Assembly (NCBI GenBank): GCA_050084515.1
Contig: CM114273.1
Span: forward strand, 27,342,001 to 27,406,000
Origin: Blasia pusilla
Taxonomy: Eukaryota; Marchantiophyta; Marchantiopsida; Blasiales
DNA length: 64,000 bases
Direction: 5' to 3'
In this document: in pieces, positions 8,846 through 18,405 of the stretch
How positions within the stretch are numbered: position 1 is the first letter of the stretch
Layout of the letters: every line of letters starts with the position of its first letter
The notes under the pieces: model-generated
The model's input: the letters and a program-made list of their open reading frames with translations, nothing else
Told to the model about the DNA's origin: nothing
Databases searched by the model: none
Program-made: the position numbers and the translations under genes

Positions 8846-10173
8846 AGTAAGTTGATCATCCGCTTTCTTTGAAATTTCTGTTTGTTCTCTATATGCTTAT
8901 AGTGTTGTCTACCAATGGCTTCATTACAAGTACCCTTAATGTAAGCTTCGTGTATACACAACGCCGATCGTCGTGTTGAGAGTTTCTTTGCAAGATGCAA
9001 TTCGGCATTCATGGAAGCCAACCGAATTTAGCTTTTCGTGTCTTCCGATGTGCATTGAGTTGCAAGTGAAGTTCCTTCAGAGACGAATTTAAGGGATGAT
9101 GTTGTTTACCATGTGCCTCCATATTCTGGTTGGCATATAGATTGGAGCTTGGTTTCTTTGCCCGTTCTTCTCTTGACATCACCTATAATGAGGATGTACT
9201 CGTTGTTGGTGGTTTCGTCAATAGAACCCGAGTGAGCCTCATAGGGAAGTTCCTAGAGTGCATTGGGCCTGAACTATCAAACTGCTGTGCAAATATTGTT
9301 CAGAATTCCCACCTGCTTAGCTATCTTGATCTAGAAGAAGTGGTTTTCTTCATCAATCTACCCCATAGAGACTGTACTCATTAAGTAGTGCCTGTCGTAG
9401 CCTTGCGACCATAGCCTTGGTTGAATGTCTCTACTTTCAGCTTTGAGGCAAGCGTTAGGACCTGTCGGAGATCCTCCCGTGTAGTTTCCGCTTATTCCTG
9501 AGCGTTAAGAAGCTCTCCCGTTTCGCTGAGAGACTCCGATGCTTCTCCATCTTAAGCCGAGGATGATAGTTCTCGTGAGAAGCACAAAATCTTTGTGTCC
9601 AATTCTAATTTCTAAACGGACAAGATCCCCTCATGCTGTCAAAGGAACTCGTCGGCCGTGGCGGTGATTTGTTGAATATAGAGATCTCCAAGGATAATTC
9701 CACTGAGGATCATACTGGGCTCAGTGCGAGAAGACTCTGAGGTATGTTGTGGACAGATGGGTAGCCTCTAGGTCCAAGTTGAACCCGTCTGGGGAAGTCT
9801 TGCGGAAGCAAAAGAATGCGGATAATGTGGTCTTATGTAACTATCCAACCTGGCTTTGAGGTGTGTTCAACATGTGGGGATGTTGAGTTTATGTCTGTAG
9901 CCTATTTCTTCTCTCGAGCTAGCATCTCGAGCTAGCAGAAACAGTTATTCTATGGTTATTCTACATTGTGTGTTATCACACCCTCATTTCAAAGCATTTG
10001 CAGCAGGCATTCACAACTACCCTAGGAAGGATTCTACTTCCTTTTCAGGCATAGTTTATTTTTGTGAGAGTTGGTATTTAGTTGAGTTCTAAGCAATTGA
10101 CTTTTAAGTCTTTTAGTTTGTCTACAATTATGCATGCCTATATCTTCTATTTGGTTAAGTTATAACCAATTCA

Positions 10174-10869
10174 GTGTCCATGTTTAAATGTCCAGTAGCC
10201 ATAACGGCAAGGCACAAGGGGCAAGCCAAGAATAATCCACACTCTAGGAAGAAGATGAGCATGAGGTTGCCACAAATTCCCCTATTCTCAGATATTGAGT
10301 TGCGACAATGCAGTCCTCATTTGTGTGCTATTTGCGATTTGCATGGAGATCTAGTGATTTGTGATGGGCTTTGCCATCGACAATTTCACCATGTTCATAG
10401 AGTTGGCCAGACAGTGTCTCATTGCCCCGTAGTGGTCATTCCAAAGGACAAGGTGAACGACCTTTGGTATTGTCCAGAGTGTACCTCCGGGACATACAAA
10501 TGTTTCAAGTGTGGTAGAATGGCTTCCATTCAAACTAATATGAGACAGTGCCCCCAACCTTTCTGTGTTCGTTTCTTCTGCCATGGATGCTTGCCACTTG
10601 ATGTACAATGTTGCCCTCTCCATACATGTGTTGCATGCAACATGCCACATCGCAGTGAGCATCTAGCAAACGTCGTCCAATGTTTGAGATGTCCAAAGAC
10701 ATGGCATTTGGGTTGCTTGGCAGCGAGCAAGGAGGAAGGTTTTGCACCAGGCAGAGAATCTTGGCGTCATGTTGCACATAATGAGATCAGATGGATGATC
10801 TATTGCCCTGATCATCCAATTGTCCCCACATTAGGCACTGCAAATTATCAACATATCTCTTGGGTTTAA
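10174..10869 (+). CDS. Multi-zinc-finger protein with EDM2/NSD-like tandem PHD fingers
   Basis: A 231-residue open frame packed with Cys and His. C51-x2-C54, C63 and C67, H69/H72, then W98-Y-C100-x2-C103 form one PHD finger. C110 and C113 onward start a second unit (C126, C131, C136, C139), and C147, C152, C155, C170, C173, H178 and C181 form a third with the typical CPKTWHLGC ending. The order and the RFFCHGC and KTWHLGC signatures resemble the non-canonical PHD arrays of plant EDM2 and animal NSD proteins, which read histone marks. No SET or other enzymatic domain is attached. It lies 350 bp upstream of, and co-oriented with, the transposase gene. It may be a transposon-carried chromatin reader or a neighbouring host fragment. 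Confidence 0.65.
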   Translation: MSMFKCPVAITARHKGQAKNNPHSRKKMSMRLPQIPLFSDIELRQCSPHLCAICDLHGDLVICDGLCHRQFHHVHRVGQTVSHCPVVVIPKDKVNDLWYCPECTSGTYKCFKCGRMASIQTNMRQCPQPFCVRFFCHGCLPLDVQCCPLHTCVACNMPHRSEHLANVVQCLRCPKTWHLGCLAASKEEGFAPGRESWRHVAHNEIRWMIYCPDHPIVPTLGTANYQHISWV

Positions 10870-11221
10870 TTACTGAATACGATAGAGAAATTTTGTAGGT
10901 AAGCACAATGGGTCTATGGTCTCATTACATATTTCAGGTGTAATATTTTGCACAAATTACTTTGATGTTTTTAGGAGTTTTGTATCTTCAGACTCAAAAC
11001 TATAACTCATGTTGAATGGACATTTTGGTTGGGTTGTAATGAATTAAATGGATTAAGTCTTGAAGTTGGAATGAGGATAGTTATTTGATGTTATGTATGG
11101 CTATCAATTGTTGTAGAAGCATAACAAACTTTGATTTGTGACCTCTTTTGTTTGTTTTTGTGGTACATGACAGGTTGAACTACATATATGACAGTTTGAA
11201 TGCCTTTGACACCTTGTACAA

Positions 11222-12115
11222 ATGGCAAACCCTAGTTCCAACTCAGTGAGACTAGTAGAAAAGACCGCGGAAGGGAAGGATGATGTACCAATTTGTGTGT
11301 TGTCTTTCAAAGAAGGACAAACACTGGCCGACTTCCGCACTCGATGTGCTAGGGCAGTTGACTTTGAATTTGATTTTTGGGATGATAGGCTACCATGTAG
11401 AGTTAGACATCCTATTGAGAACCTCATTGAGATTAGTGAACTTGAAGGGAGTGTTTTTGTGATTGCACAACAAGCCTCTGGGTGTATTGGGGGGGTTGCA
11501 ATTGTGTCCTCGCATTCATCTGCTGCTACTGTGTCTATCATAGAGGACACAAATGTTGGGTCTCAATCACATACAGAAGCCACAACCCAAGAGCAAGTAG
11601 TCAATACATTGCCTGTTACAGGTTCATTTGAGTCAGTGCATATGTCTGAGGTGGCAGCAAAGAGTTGGAATGAAGAGTGGAGCAAGCTTAAAGATTGGGT
11701 AAAGCGACAAGGATATGATGAGCATAAGTGGAGAGTGCGAACCTGGGATGAGGAGCAAGATGTTCAAGGGCACCTAGAGTGCTTAGAGTGTCGGGAGACT
11801 TATGGGAATGCAGCTAATTCCCAAGTTTTAAAATCAATTGCAAATTGCTTCAGCAATTTCAAGACTAAGCATCTCAACAACCCTAAGCACAAGGACAATT
11901 TTTATAAGAGACGGGGTCTACCTAGTACATTGATTTCTCCTAGTGACATTATACAACAACCTCAATGGGATGATGAACATCAGATCACCGTAGGTTTAGG
12001 AATAGTTGAGAAAATGAATGTAGAGGTTGGGGGTGAGACAGTAGTGTTCTTTGTGATGCCATCTTGTCGATACGTTTGCACACAGGTCATAATTGCTTCA
12101 AGGTACGATGTATAA
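11222..12115 (+). CDS. Transposase, N-terminal block with a BED/C2H2-like finger
   Basis: The 297-codon frame starts MANPSSNSVRLVE. A compact alpha/beta segment (DVPICVLSFKEGQTLADFR, then FDFWDDRLPCRV) comes first, then an acidic linker. Near residues 180-225 is a finger with W-R-V-R-T-W, C-L-E-C, a spacer of about 30 residues and H-L-N-N-P-K-H. This CxxC...HxxxxxH layout is typical of DNA-binding fingers at the N terminus of transposases. The frame ends shortly after, overlapping the next block in another frame, so an intron or frameshift lies near 12060-12110. Confidence 0.6.
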   Translation: MANPSSNSVRLVEKTAEGKDDVPICVLSFKEGQTLADFRTRCARAVDFEFDFWDDRLPCRVRHPIENLIEISELEGSVFVIAQQASGCIGGVAIVSSHSSAATVSIIEDTNVGSQSHTEATTQEQVVNTLPVTGSFESVHMSEVAAKSWNEEWSKLKDWVKRQGYDEHKWRVRTWDEEQDVQGHLECLECRETYGNAANSQVLKSIANCFSNFKTKHLNNPKHKDNFYKRRGLPSTLISPSDIIQQPQWDDEHQITVGLGIVEKMNVEVGGETVVFFVMPSCRYVCTQVIIASRYDV

Positions 12116-13145
12116 TCTGGGCAAGTTGCACATGGATGACATGTGCCCAAGAAAGGCCAATTTGGAGCATAATCTACGACAACACTTGGTTAGTTGTGAT
12201 CACTTGGATGCTCTTGATACTAGAGAGGTCACTGCCCAACTTGTCTTGAGGTCTGGGAAGAAGGGAAGACCAAAGAAGCCAGATCCTAGGGACTTATTTC
12301 CGTCTCAAAATTCCATTACCAAATTCTTTAGCCCTGATGCCTTCAAGGAAGGAAGCAGTTCAGGAAAAGGTGGGTTTGCTTCCTCCATTGATTTTGGACT
12401 AAGTTTGCTTTGTTGGGGCTTCTGGGAGTTAACCGTCCAATGGAGAGGAGAGTTGATGGATGTGAAGGCCATACTAGATGATCAGACAGGAGGAACTATT
12501 TGGGATTGTGAGCTTACCACTTCAGCGCTAGTGTTCAACCCAAGTAGTAGGTCAATTGTATGTATACAAGGTTGTTTTAGGCACAAGCTTTGCTCTAGAT
12601 TGTCAAGTAATGGGGGAGGGTTTGAGAACCTCACTTGTAGTCATTGTGACTCCATTAAGCGGGAGGATGACTTTCGTGGTCGGGTGCATAGGGAAGCGGA
12701 AGCTTTAGTGCATAGAGGAGGCAGGACAACTCAAAGAGGGATGGCCATGAAGTACTTGACCAGGACAGAGTTGAGGGAGCATGTGGGAAAATTGAACACT
12801 CAATTTAGGAGACAACGTTGGCTTTTGGCACAACAATCACAAAGAATTTGTGCCTTGAGTATTAGGCGAAAGAAGCTAGAAGACATGTTAGGAGTAGTTG
12901 CAGATAGGAGAGATTTGAGACTCTTTCTTAGGAACGTAGTAAATGGACATAGGGATGGGGCATTTGGTGGTAAGGAGGGGTTGTGGGATTTCCTGAAAGA
13001 TGTGGCTAAGAATTTGCAGAGAGTGGCCAATGGTTATCGTTCTAAAGAAGAGAACGCAGCTTTTCCCAAGCCATGTTCCAATTTGGTGGCCGACAAGTTG
13101 CCCACGCTTTCAGAAAACTTGGGAGGGCTGTGTCCAAGACCTTGA
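12093..13145 (+). CDS. Transposase, middle block (second finger and conserved domain)
   Basis: A 350-codon frame. It begins with a finger-like stretch (C-P-R-K-A-N-L-E and N-L-R-Q-H-L-V-S-C-D-H), then a basic SGKKGRPKKPDP hinge that could be an AT-hook or nuclear-localisation signal. It continues with a well-ordered domain: LLCWGFWELTV, FRHKLCSRLSS, a LTCSHCDSIKREDDFR motif, and Arg-rich helices up to KEGLWDFLKDVAKNLQRVANGY. Towards the end the reading frame slips: FGGRQVAHAFRK at about 13080 is in the next frame and NLGG is back in the first. This copy is therefore mutated. Confidence 0.6.
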   Translation: MLQGTMYNLGKLHMDDMCPRKANLEHNLRQHLVSCDHLDALDTREVTAQLVLRSGKKGRPKKPDPRDLFPSQNSITKFFSPDAFKEGSSSGKGGFASSIDFGLSLLCWGFWELTVQWRGELMDVKAILDDQTGGTIWDCELTTSALVFNPSSRSIVCIQGCFRHKLCSRLSSNGGGFENLTCSHCDSIKREDDFRGRVHREAEALVHRGGRTTQRGMAMKYLTRTELREHVGKLNTQFRRQRWLLAQQSQRICALSIRRKKLEDMLGVVADRRDLRLFLRNVVNGHRDGAFGGKEGLWDFLKDVAKNLQRVANGYRSKEENAAFPKPCSNLVADKLPTLSENLGGLCPRP

Positions 13146-13149
13146 AATG

Positions 13150-14100
13150 TGATAGAGCAAAACTACCACCCTTTAGAGCTGGGCTACGAAAGAGATATTT
13201 CAAGAGGTCTCCGAGTACTATTTGCATCAAAACAACTACTTGGAATCGAGGGAGATGTGCCTGTAATGTTCGCTGAGGATGAAACAAGGATAAAAGAAAG
13301 GCCAAGGTGTGTTTGAATCTTTGGAGAAAGTTGGTCTTGATATATGTATGGGTATGCTCTAACATAATGATAATATTACTTTGCACATTTATATGTCATG
13401 TTTATTGTTTTCTATTGGGTTTATGTTCTAACTTGATATTTACATTTGTGATAGATGGGAGGCTAAATATGACATGCTTATTGGTTTTGTGGTCCCTCGG
13501 AAGAACATACATGCTCTTTTGGCTTGGAAGTACTTGTTGGGGAAGGTAATGAAGGGTATGATAAAATTGTGAGTACTTTTGAGAAATATGCGAAAGGTAT
13601 GTATGCTAGAGTAGTAATTGGGAATCCTTTGCATGAGAAAATGCCAAAATTGGCGCTCTGTGCCACCGCAACTTATAATCGATTCAAAGCACATTGGGTG
13701 AGGGAACATTGGGTGCAGCTGAAATCCATGTGGGATGAATATTGCAGAGAGCAGTGTAGGTCCTTTCTTTGGAGCATGCTAGTGATGGTGATGCTCGTCG
13801 AGGAAATTAATGATGGAAGATTATCTTTGGTATGAATGGTTCTTTTCAAGGTATAAAGTAGGGTGGGAAGGGTGGCGATTCTGTGTCCATTCTTCCAAAT
13901 GGAGACTTGTATGGCTTTGGAGACCAAGATCCACCCCACAATGGGAAAAAGGCTATTAACCCATTGGACCGATGTACTGCCATGCTAGTGCTTGGTGACC
14001 AACATGCATCCTTGTCCTATGTGACGTCAATTTATAACCATTATAAAATTGAGGAGCATGGCTTGAATTGGGATGATGTGAATAGGGACAGAATTTAATG
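13150..14100 (+). pseudogene. Transposase catalytic core, first and second acidic motifs
   Basis: The frame near 13170-13306 encodes LGIEGDVPVMFAEDETRIKE, a hydrophobic strand ending in E-D-E, which is a good candidate for the first catalytic acid. After the intron the code continues WEAKYDMLIGF, then, after a frameshift, VGEGNEGYDKIVSTFEKYA, ARVVIGNPLHEKMPKLALC and HWVREHW. SDGD at 13781-13792 is the second acidic motif. A further one-base slip follows directly after it, then FCVHSSKW, WRPRSTPQWEKAINPLD and DRCTAMLVLGDQHASLSYV. Two or more frameshifts in 900 bp make this copy inactive as read. Confidence 0.6.
13307..13454 (+). other. Intron in the transposase gene, 148 bp
   Basis: GTGTGTTTGAATC at 13307 and TTTGTGATAG ending at 13454 bound a T-rich interval. 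Joining the flanks keeps the frame (K-E-R-P-R then W-E-A-K-Y) and restores a continuous conserved strand. This is a convincing GT-AG intron and confirms a nuclear eukaryotic gene. Confidence 0.75.
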
Positions 14101-14150
14101 GGTGGCCCACAACGGATAGCATCTAGGAGAGTCCAAGCCGCCTACACCAC

Positions 14151-14648
14151 ATGTTTGAGCGGCAAGATGTTCGACATGATAGAAGTTTTGGGACAAAGTT
14201 GTACCTTGAGATTTGTGCAGATTACATCGACATTTTCTTCTCTGTGAAGCATGACTTGAGAACTCGTATAGTATTGGCATCTAAGGTATCTTGGTTTCTC
14301 CGAATGTGGAGGCTATGGTTGAGGTACGATGACCATTCTATGACAGGAATACAGGATGTGTCTGAAAAAAATATGATCTCTATTCAAGCTTTCCATGATA
14401 TCAACATGTCTTGCCATTTCATTGTACTCTTAGTTTGTGCATTTCGAGACAAGTTTCCATATCTTCAAGTTCCATTTCACTTGCTAGGATCTGATTGTTG
14501 TGAGATTTTTTTCAGCAAGGTAGGTGGCATGAGTGGTCATGAAAGAAACTATGACTGTGGATCTCTACTAGATAAAAAGAGGAGTGAATCGATGGCTGGC
14601 CTAGAGTATGGACGAGGAAGGATTAAAGATACGTCGTTCACATCATAA
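14151..14648 (+). CDS. Transposase catalytic core, third acidic motif
   Basis: The 165-codon frame contains YLEICADYIDIFFSVKHDLR, VSWFLRMWRLWLRYDDH, MSCHFIVLLVCAFRDKFPYL and FHLLGSDCCEIFFSKVGG. The last has the D-x-x-x-E-x-F-F-S form seen as the final acidic motif of RNase H-fold transposases, where the helix follows an insertion domain. The block continues out of frame into 14608. Confidence 0.6.
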   Translation: MFERQDVRHDRSFGTKLYLEICADYIDIFFSVKHDLRTRIVLASKVSWFLRMWRLWLRYDDHSMTGIQDVSEKNMISIQAFHDINMSCHFIVLLVCAFRDKFPYLQVPFHLLGSDCCEIFFSKVGGMSGHERNYDCGSLLDKKRSESMAGLEYGRGRIKDTSFTS

Positions 14649-15300
14649 GCAAGATCATATTTGGGCAAAATTGCATCCTCTTGGTGAAGGAGACCAGGCT
14701 CCGAATCTATTTGATTATTCATTGGTTGGGACTAATGAGTTGGTTGTTGATGCTCTTAAAGAAGGGTTGGATGCAGCAAAAGAGCTTTTGAGGTTGTTGA
14801 ACATGTCTCCAAGGAGTTCCTTGCCAATTGCAAAGAGAAGGTGGTGGATGCATCCATGGGATGTGGAGGCCGAGACATGGCCTCATTCAGCTTCAATAAG
14901 GGAAGTTGTGTCATGTGATGATGTTGAAGATAACCGATCCACAATAGTGTCTCCAATATATGAGCGACCAAGGCGGGGAGTCTTCAGAGTTTAAGGACCC
15001 TGAGGAAGATTTGAACCATATTGATTCTTGGGTTGTAGAGGAAAGTTGTGATATCAATGTACCTTTCATAATAGATAACAAAGAGATAGATATTGACATT
15101 GATCCGAAATCCGTTGAAATGGAAGTATTAGGACATGAAGTAAGACATGTGTTTGCATCATTCAGCAGCGAATCGACTAATGTGGCAATTCCCCATGCAA
15201 TAGTGCCTACTGTAACTTATGAGGGCAAGATTATCTATAAATCCACCCTTGTAAGTCAATTGTCTTGCAATCCTTTCATGTCAAAGGATAGACTAACCTA
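14608..15300 (+). CDS. Transposase C-terminal tail (two overlapping frames)
   Basis: The first frame (14608-14994) has WAKLHPLGEGDQAPNLFDYS and ALKEGLDAAKELLRLLNMSP, ending near a WWMHPWDVEAETWP motif. The second (14960-15300) ends IVPTVTYEGKIIYKSTLVSQ followed by SCNPFMSKDRLTYV. The YKSTLV...SKDRL string looks like a conserved terminal motif. Beyond about 15305 the translation becomes repeat-derived, because the palindromic units begin at 15332. Confidence 0.5.
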
Positions 15301-15331
15301 CGTCCCGTTCCCGTCCCAAACACGGCGGAGG

Positions 15332-15420
15332 CGCGCAACATGTCGGTCTCCGACGGGTTGCGCGGGTACCTCGCATTGTTTTCCGAAGACGACGGAGGCG
15401 CTCAACCCGTCGGTCTCCGA
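15332..15420. repeat. Palindromic hairpins at the transposase 3' end (one unit plus one truncated unit)
   Basis: 15332-15364 is a 33-bp palindrome with arms CGCGCAACATGTCGG and CCGACGGGTTGCGCG around TCT (two mismatches). 15403-15420 has the left arm CAACCCGTCGG, loop TCT and only the start of a right arm. These belong to the same family as the clusters at 1-5 kb, in an unrelated sequence context. Confidence 0.85.
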
Positions 15421-16519
15421 CCATTAATTTGTTGGATTGTTCTTGACTTTCCTTTCCTTCTTTTCCTATTTTCAATTTGACTCCTTTTCATTCTCTACAA
15501 TTCCTTTCGGATTCCCCTCTTATTACTTTTGACCTTCTCCTTCTAAAATTTGTTTATAGATGGAAATAAATATCTTGAAAAGAAATAGTAAAATATAATA
15601 GAAAAAAACCAAATAGAGGAGACAAAAAGGATCAGCATATACCGATGCTGATTCCTCGACCAATGACTCCAAAACATCCGCAAATATATGGACATGCTGG
15701 CCCTAACTAGGGGAAGTGAAACTATCAGATGGGACCGTCAACATCCATGTTTGCAGGTCCTTCCTTCGTCCTTTGCTGGACATCCATCCGTCTTTGCGCA
15801 CACCGACGTTACTTTGTTCTTTATTAGCGTTTAGAAATTCGAAAGATGAGATCCGTGCAAGGAAAAAGACGACAGGGTGATCTTTGAAACGTATCCAGTA
15901 CGAAATCGCGCTGGGTTGTTGATCGTAAATGAAAGGAAAAGCCACCGGCACAAGCCCGGGCGGCTTACCGGCTAAGTTTCAAAGTCGAAACCCTGTGTAT
16001 TAGTATAGCCCCCGGTCTGTGCAATGAATGCAGGCCTTTCACACTCCGATCCGGCCAGTCCATAAATGAAGAAACAAATTACACCAGATGAATAAGATAT
16101 TAAGACTCCAGCTCCAACTTAGAGCGATACCCTGTGGGACACCATGTCTCCAGTCACAGCCTATAGAACCATACGTCAGTTCGGTAGTGGCCGCCATTTT
16201 GTGTTTGCAGCGCGGGTGTTAACAAGTATGCGGCCCTGATCTATTAGGGCTGAATCATCTTTGGCGGTCTTGGGAACATTATGATTATTACGTATCGGTA
16301 CGCGAGCAATATTGTGAAGCTGATATTTGGCTTGAAGCTAAAATGTCTTGCTACGAACAACCAAAAATACGGCTAGGTAGTCGTTGTAACTGTTTTGTAT
16401 TAGTTTTCAACCAATATTGCGAATTTGTTTTGTGTAAAACTAAGAAATTTGAACAAATTTGGTTGGTTGGGGTCCAAAAATTGATCCAAAAGTGAGATAA
16501 TTTTAAGTTTAGAAACATT
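15421..16519. other. Region without recognisable genes
   Basis: Only short frames without conserved character. It separates the transposon from the Ty3 copy on the minus strand. No LTR match to the 3' LTR fragment at 16520 was seen further left, so the Ty3 copy is truncated here. Confidence 0.5.
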
Positions 16520-16670
16520 GTCGTGCGTATATATATCGTTACACAACGTACATCGCTGGTCACATCTACACCACACAACACCAATCTTCCCCACATACGG
16601 ATCGATCAAGACATATACAAAAATCAACTCATACATATACATCGAGATCATACAACCCCCCCCCTAGCTG
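16520..16670 (-). repeat. Truncated 3' LTR and polypurine tract of copy A
   Basis: On the minus strand a run of nine G (plus-strand C 16656-16664) precedes TGTATGATCTCG at 16654, which matches the LTR start of copy C at 25326 (TGTGTGATCTCC after GGGGGCGGT). Similarity to the copy C LTR continues leftward to about 16520 and then ends. Confidence 0.7.
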
Positions 16671-16704
16671 GCAGTTGGATCCCCCCAACTCCAGATAGAA
16701 AATA

Positions 16705-17271
16705 TCACATCTCTCTGACATGACCTACTATCCTATACACATCTCGGACACATCCATCGTCCCGTGGGAACCACATCAAGAGGGGGGTCAGACATGACAT
16801 AGGCCACCCTCGAAAACAACCATCACAAACCAACATGGTCGGTGCATCCCTCGCAGATCCGCACAACATACACCTCAAGCCTGCAGGTACCACAGCCAAG
16901 CTCGGATCCACCGTCCCGTCTACGTTCGGAAGATGACATGGCGCACAATTGCGCACATGATCCTTCCAAACCATACCATCCCGTCCCTCCAACATCAGGA
17001 CTCCGGTCGGTAATATCTCGCGCACACGTAGGATCGTGCGACATGCAGTGACATCTAGCGTCGTGGGTGCCGCCAGCTGTAAATACACGTAATCACCAAA
17101 ATGAAACCTCATAATCCTTGGATGATAACCTCTTCCACGAATGGTCACGTACCTCAATGTATCTCTATGCTGAGCAATAGCTAAGTTCTCAAAGGTCAAA
17201 GGCATAAGTCTAAGAAAAAACCTCTGCCCTCTGAGAACATGCTTGTATCCACATATCAGGATCATCAACAT
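16705..17271 (-). CDS. Integrase C-terminal domain and PHD finger, copy A
   Basis: After MPLTFENLAIAQHRD comes the integrase C-terminal beta domain (GDYVYLQLAAPTTLDV, ILRVREILPTGVLMLEGRDG). A PHD finger follows: CMLC, VCDGC and C at the WPMSC position. The conserved zinc-binding His of GWHMSC (copies B2 and C) is Pro in this copy, so this finger is probably unable to fold normally. PHD fingers read histone H3 tails. Fused to an integrase, this would be expected to act in target-site choice, as chromodomains do in chromoviruses. That role is inference. Confidence 0.75.
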   Translation of the reverse strand: MLMILICGYKHVLRGQRFFLRLMPLTFENLAIAQHRDTLRYVTIRGRGYHPRIMRFHFGDYVYLQLAAPTTLDVTACRTILRVREILPTGVLMLEGRDGMVWKDHVRNCAPCHLPNVDGTVDPSLAVVPAGLRCMLCGSARDAPTMLVCDGCFRGWPMSCLTPLLMWFPRDDGCVRDVYRIVGHVREM

Positions 17272-18405
17272 CTAACACCTCCGCCATGTTACGTTGAATG
17301 GCTGCATGTAAATCTGGCTCTCTCCGAAGAGCAAAAAGTACGGTGAAAATGACGCCAAGGATGCCTGCCGACTAAAGCGATAACCCATAGCCAACCATGC
17401 CAACTGTAGGTCCCACTCCCTCAACTGTCCTTGGTGCAAGCCATACTTGCGCAATCCTCTCTTCACCGTCTCTACCACTCTCTCTGCCAACCCATCCGCC
17501 TCAGGATGATCTCTAGACGTGGTGCGGTGATCTATCGGCCTTTGATCACACAAGGCCTGAAACTCTCCCCTGAACTCGGTACCACAGTGGTCAACACTGT
17601 GCGGTGCACCAAAGTGACTAAGCACACGATCTAGAAACGCATAAGCTGTTCCCTCGCTCGCCTTGTCCGGTAGTGCCACCAACTCTATCCACTTGGAGAA
17701 ATGCCCCACCATGACCAACACGTACCTATGATGACACCCCGTCAATGGAAAAGGTCTTGCAAAGTCTAAACTGCACCGATAACCTAAACCCATAATCGGC
17801 AAAGGATGTAACTGCGAAGTGGGAGCATTGAAGGATGCTCGCACTTTGTCACATACCATACATCTAGCCACAAAATGCTGTACCCTAGTATGCATGCCGC
17901 GCCACCAATACAAAACCTGGAGTAAGTTGTAAGTACGCTTTACTCCAAAATGTCCCAACTCCTCATGGGCATGTCGCACTACACGTGCTTGCTGGGAAGG
18001 ATGAGGTACCACTCGTATCCTACCATCTCCCCATACCCGCAAAATGTGAGTCCCCTCCCATCTGAACCTCTTGGCTCTTTGTAGGATCCGATCCCGCTCC
18101 CTAGCATTCACTGTGCTCGCTATGACGCCAGTGCGCAAGAACTCCACAACCTCCACGTCGTCATGGATATCACGACCACTTGTCGCCTCCTCACTGACCT
18201 TTGGATCCAAAGACTCATCATCCAACCCCACCACTGGAGTCCTCACCTGTGGCTGACCTACCATAGTCAACCAACAAAGATAGGTAGATGCATGCCAACC
18301 GGACACCATCTCCTCATTACTCTCTTCGTGCCATCGAGCTCCTGTGTTGTCTCTCTGACTTGGACATGGGTTACGACTCAACCCATCCGCATCTGGTTCA
18401 GCCAA
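17272..18405 (-). CDS. Integrase core, copy A
   Basis: A 377-codon frame. After an RNase H tail and linker (DADGLSRNPCPSQRD) it has the zinc-binding HHCC region: HAHEELGHFGVKRTYNLL, then ARCMVCDKVR. The catalytic core has SLDFA (first D), FSKWIELVALPDKASEGTAY, then the HCGTEF region (TDQGTEF in copy B2). That D is changed to H in this copy, a catalytic loss. The last acidic motif is ADGLAERVVETVKRGL. The typical Ty3 string FSPYFLLFGE follows. It inserts retroelement cDNA into chromosomes. It ends at a TAG, and the next block continues after a frame slip. Confidence 0.8.
   Translation of the reverse strand: MAEPDADGLSRNPCPSQRDNTGARWHEESNEEMVSGWHASTYLCWLTMVGQPQVRTPVVGLDDESLDPKVSEEATSGRDIHDDVEVVEFLRTGVIASTVNARERDRILQRAKRFRWEGTHILRVWGDGRIRVVPHPSQQARVVRHAHEELGHFGVKRTYNLLQVLYWWRGMHTRVQHFVARCMVCDKVRASFNAPTSQLHPLPIMGLGYRCSLDFARPFPLTGCHHRYVLVMVGHFSKWIELVALPDKASEGTAYAFLDRVLSHFGAPHSVDHCGTEFRGEFQALCDQRPIDHRTTSRDHPEADGLAERVVETVKRGLRKYGLHQGQLREWDLQLAWLAMGYRFSRQASLASFSPYFLLFGESQIYMQPFNVTWRRC

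Larger units (their letters stand above)
6736..10173. other. Region without recognisable genes
   Basis: AT-rich and T-run-rich DNA with only short open frames. The best of these (9130-9384, 84 codons, containing DITYNEDVLVVGGFVNRTRVS) has a plausible composition but no recognised family. Two local repeats are listed separately. I see no convincing splice-linked gene. Part of it may be the 5' non-coding region of the transposon or zinc-finger gene that starts at 10174. Confidence 0.5.
11222..15300 (+). mobile_element. DNA transposon of a zinc-finger plus RNase H-fold transposase family (degraded copy)
   Basis: Co-oriented coding blocks at 11222-12115, 12093-13145, 13150-14100, 14151-14648 and 14608-15290 assemble into one transposase-like protein. 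In order they hold a CxxC...HxxxxxH finger, a second finger, a conserved middle domain, and an RNase H-like core with three acidic motifs (AEDET near 13272, SDGD at 13781-13792, GSDCCE near 14488). At least four frameshifts break it. One intron (13307-13454) is clear. Terminal inverted repeats and a target duplication were not identified. I cannot name the family; P-element, hAT or KDZ-like relatives should be considered. Confidence 0.65.

Noticed and set aside
9130-9384. A possible small gene
   Set aside because: The composition is plausible but I find no domain, no linked exon and no neighbour support, so it is mentioned only inside the region entry.
15703-15951. A minus-strand frame of 82 codons
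   Set aside because: No conserved motif, no neighbour relation, and the length is within chance for this base composition.
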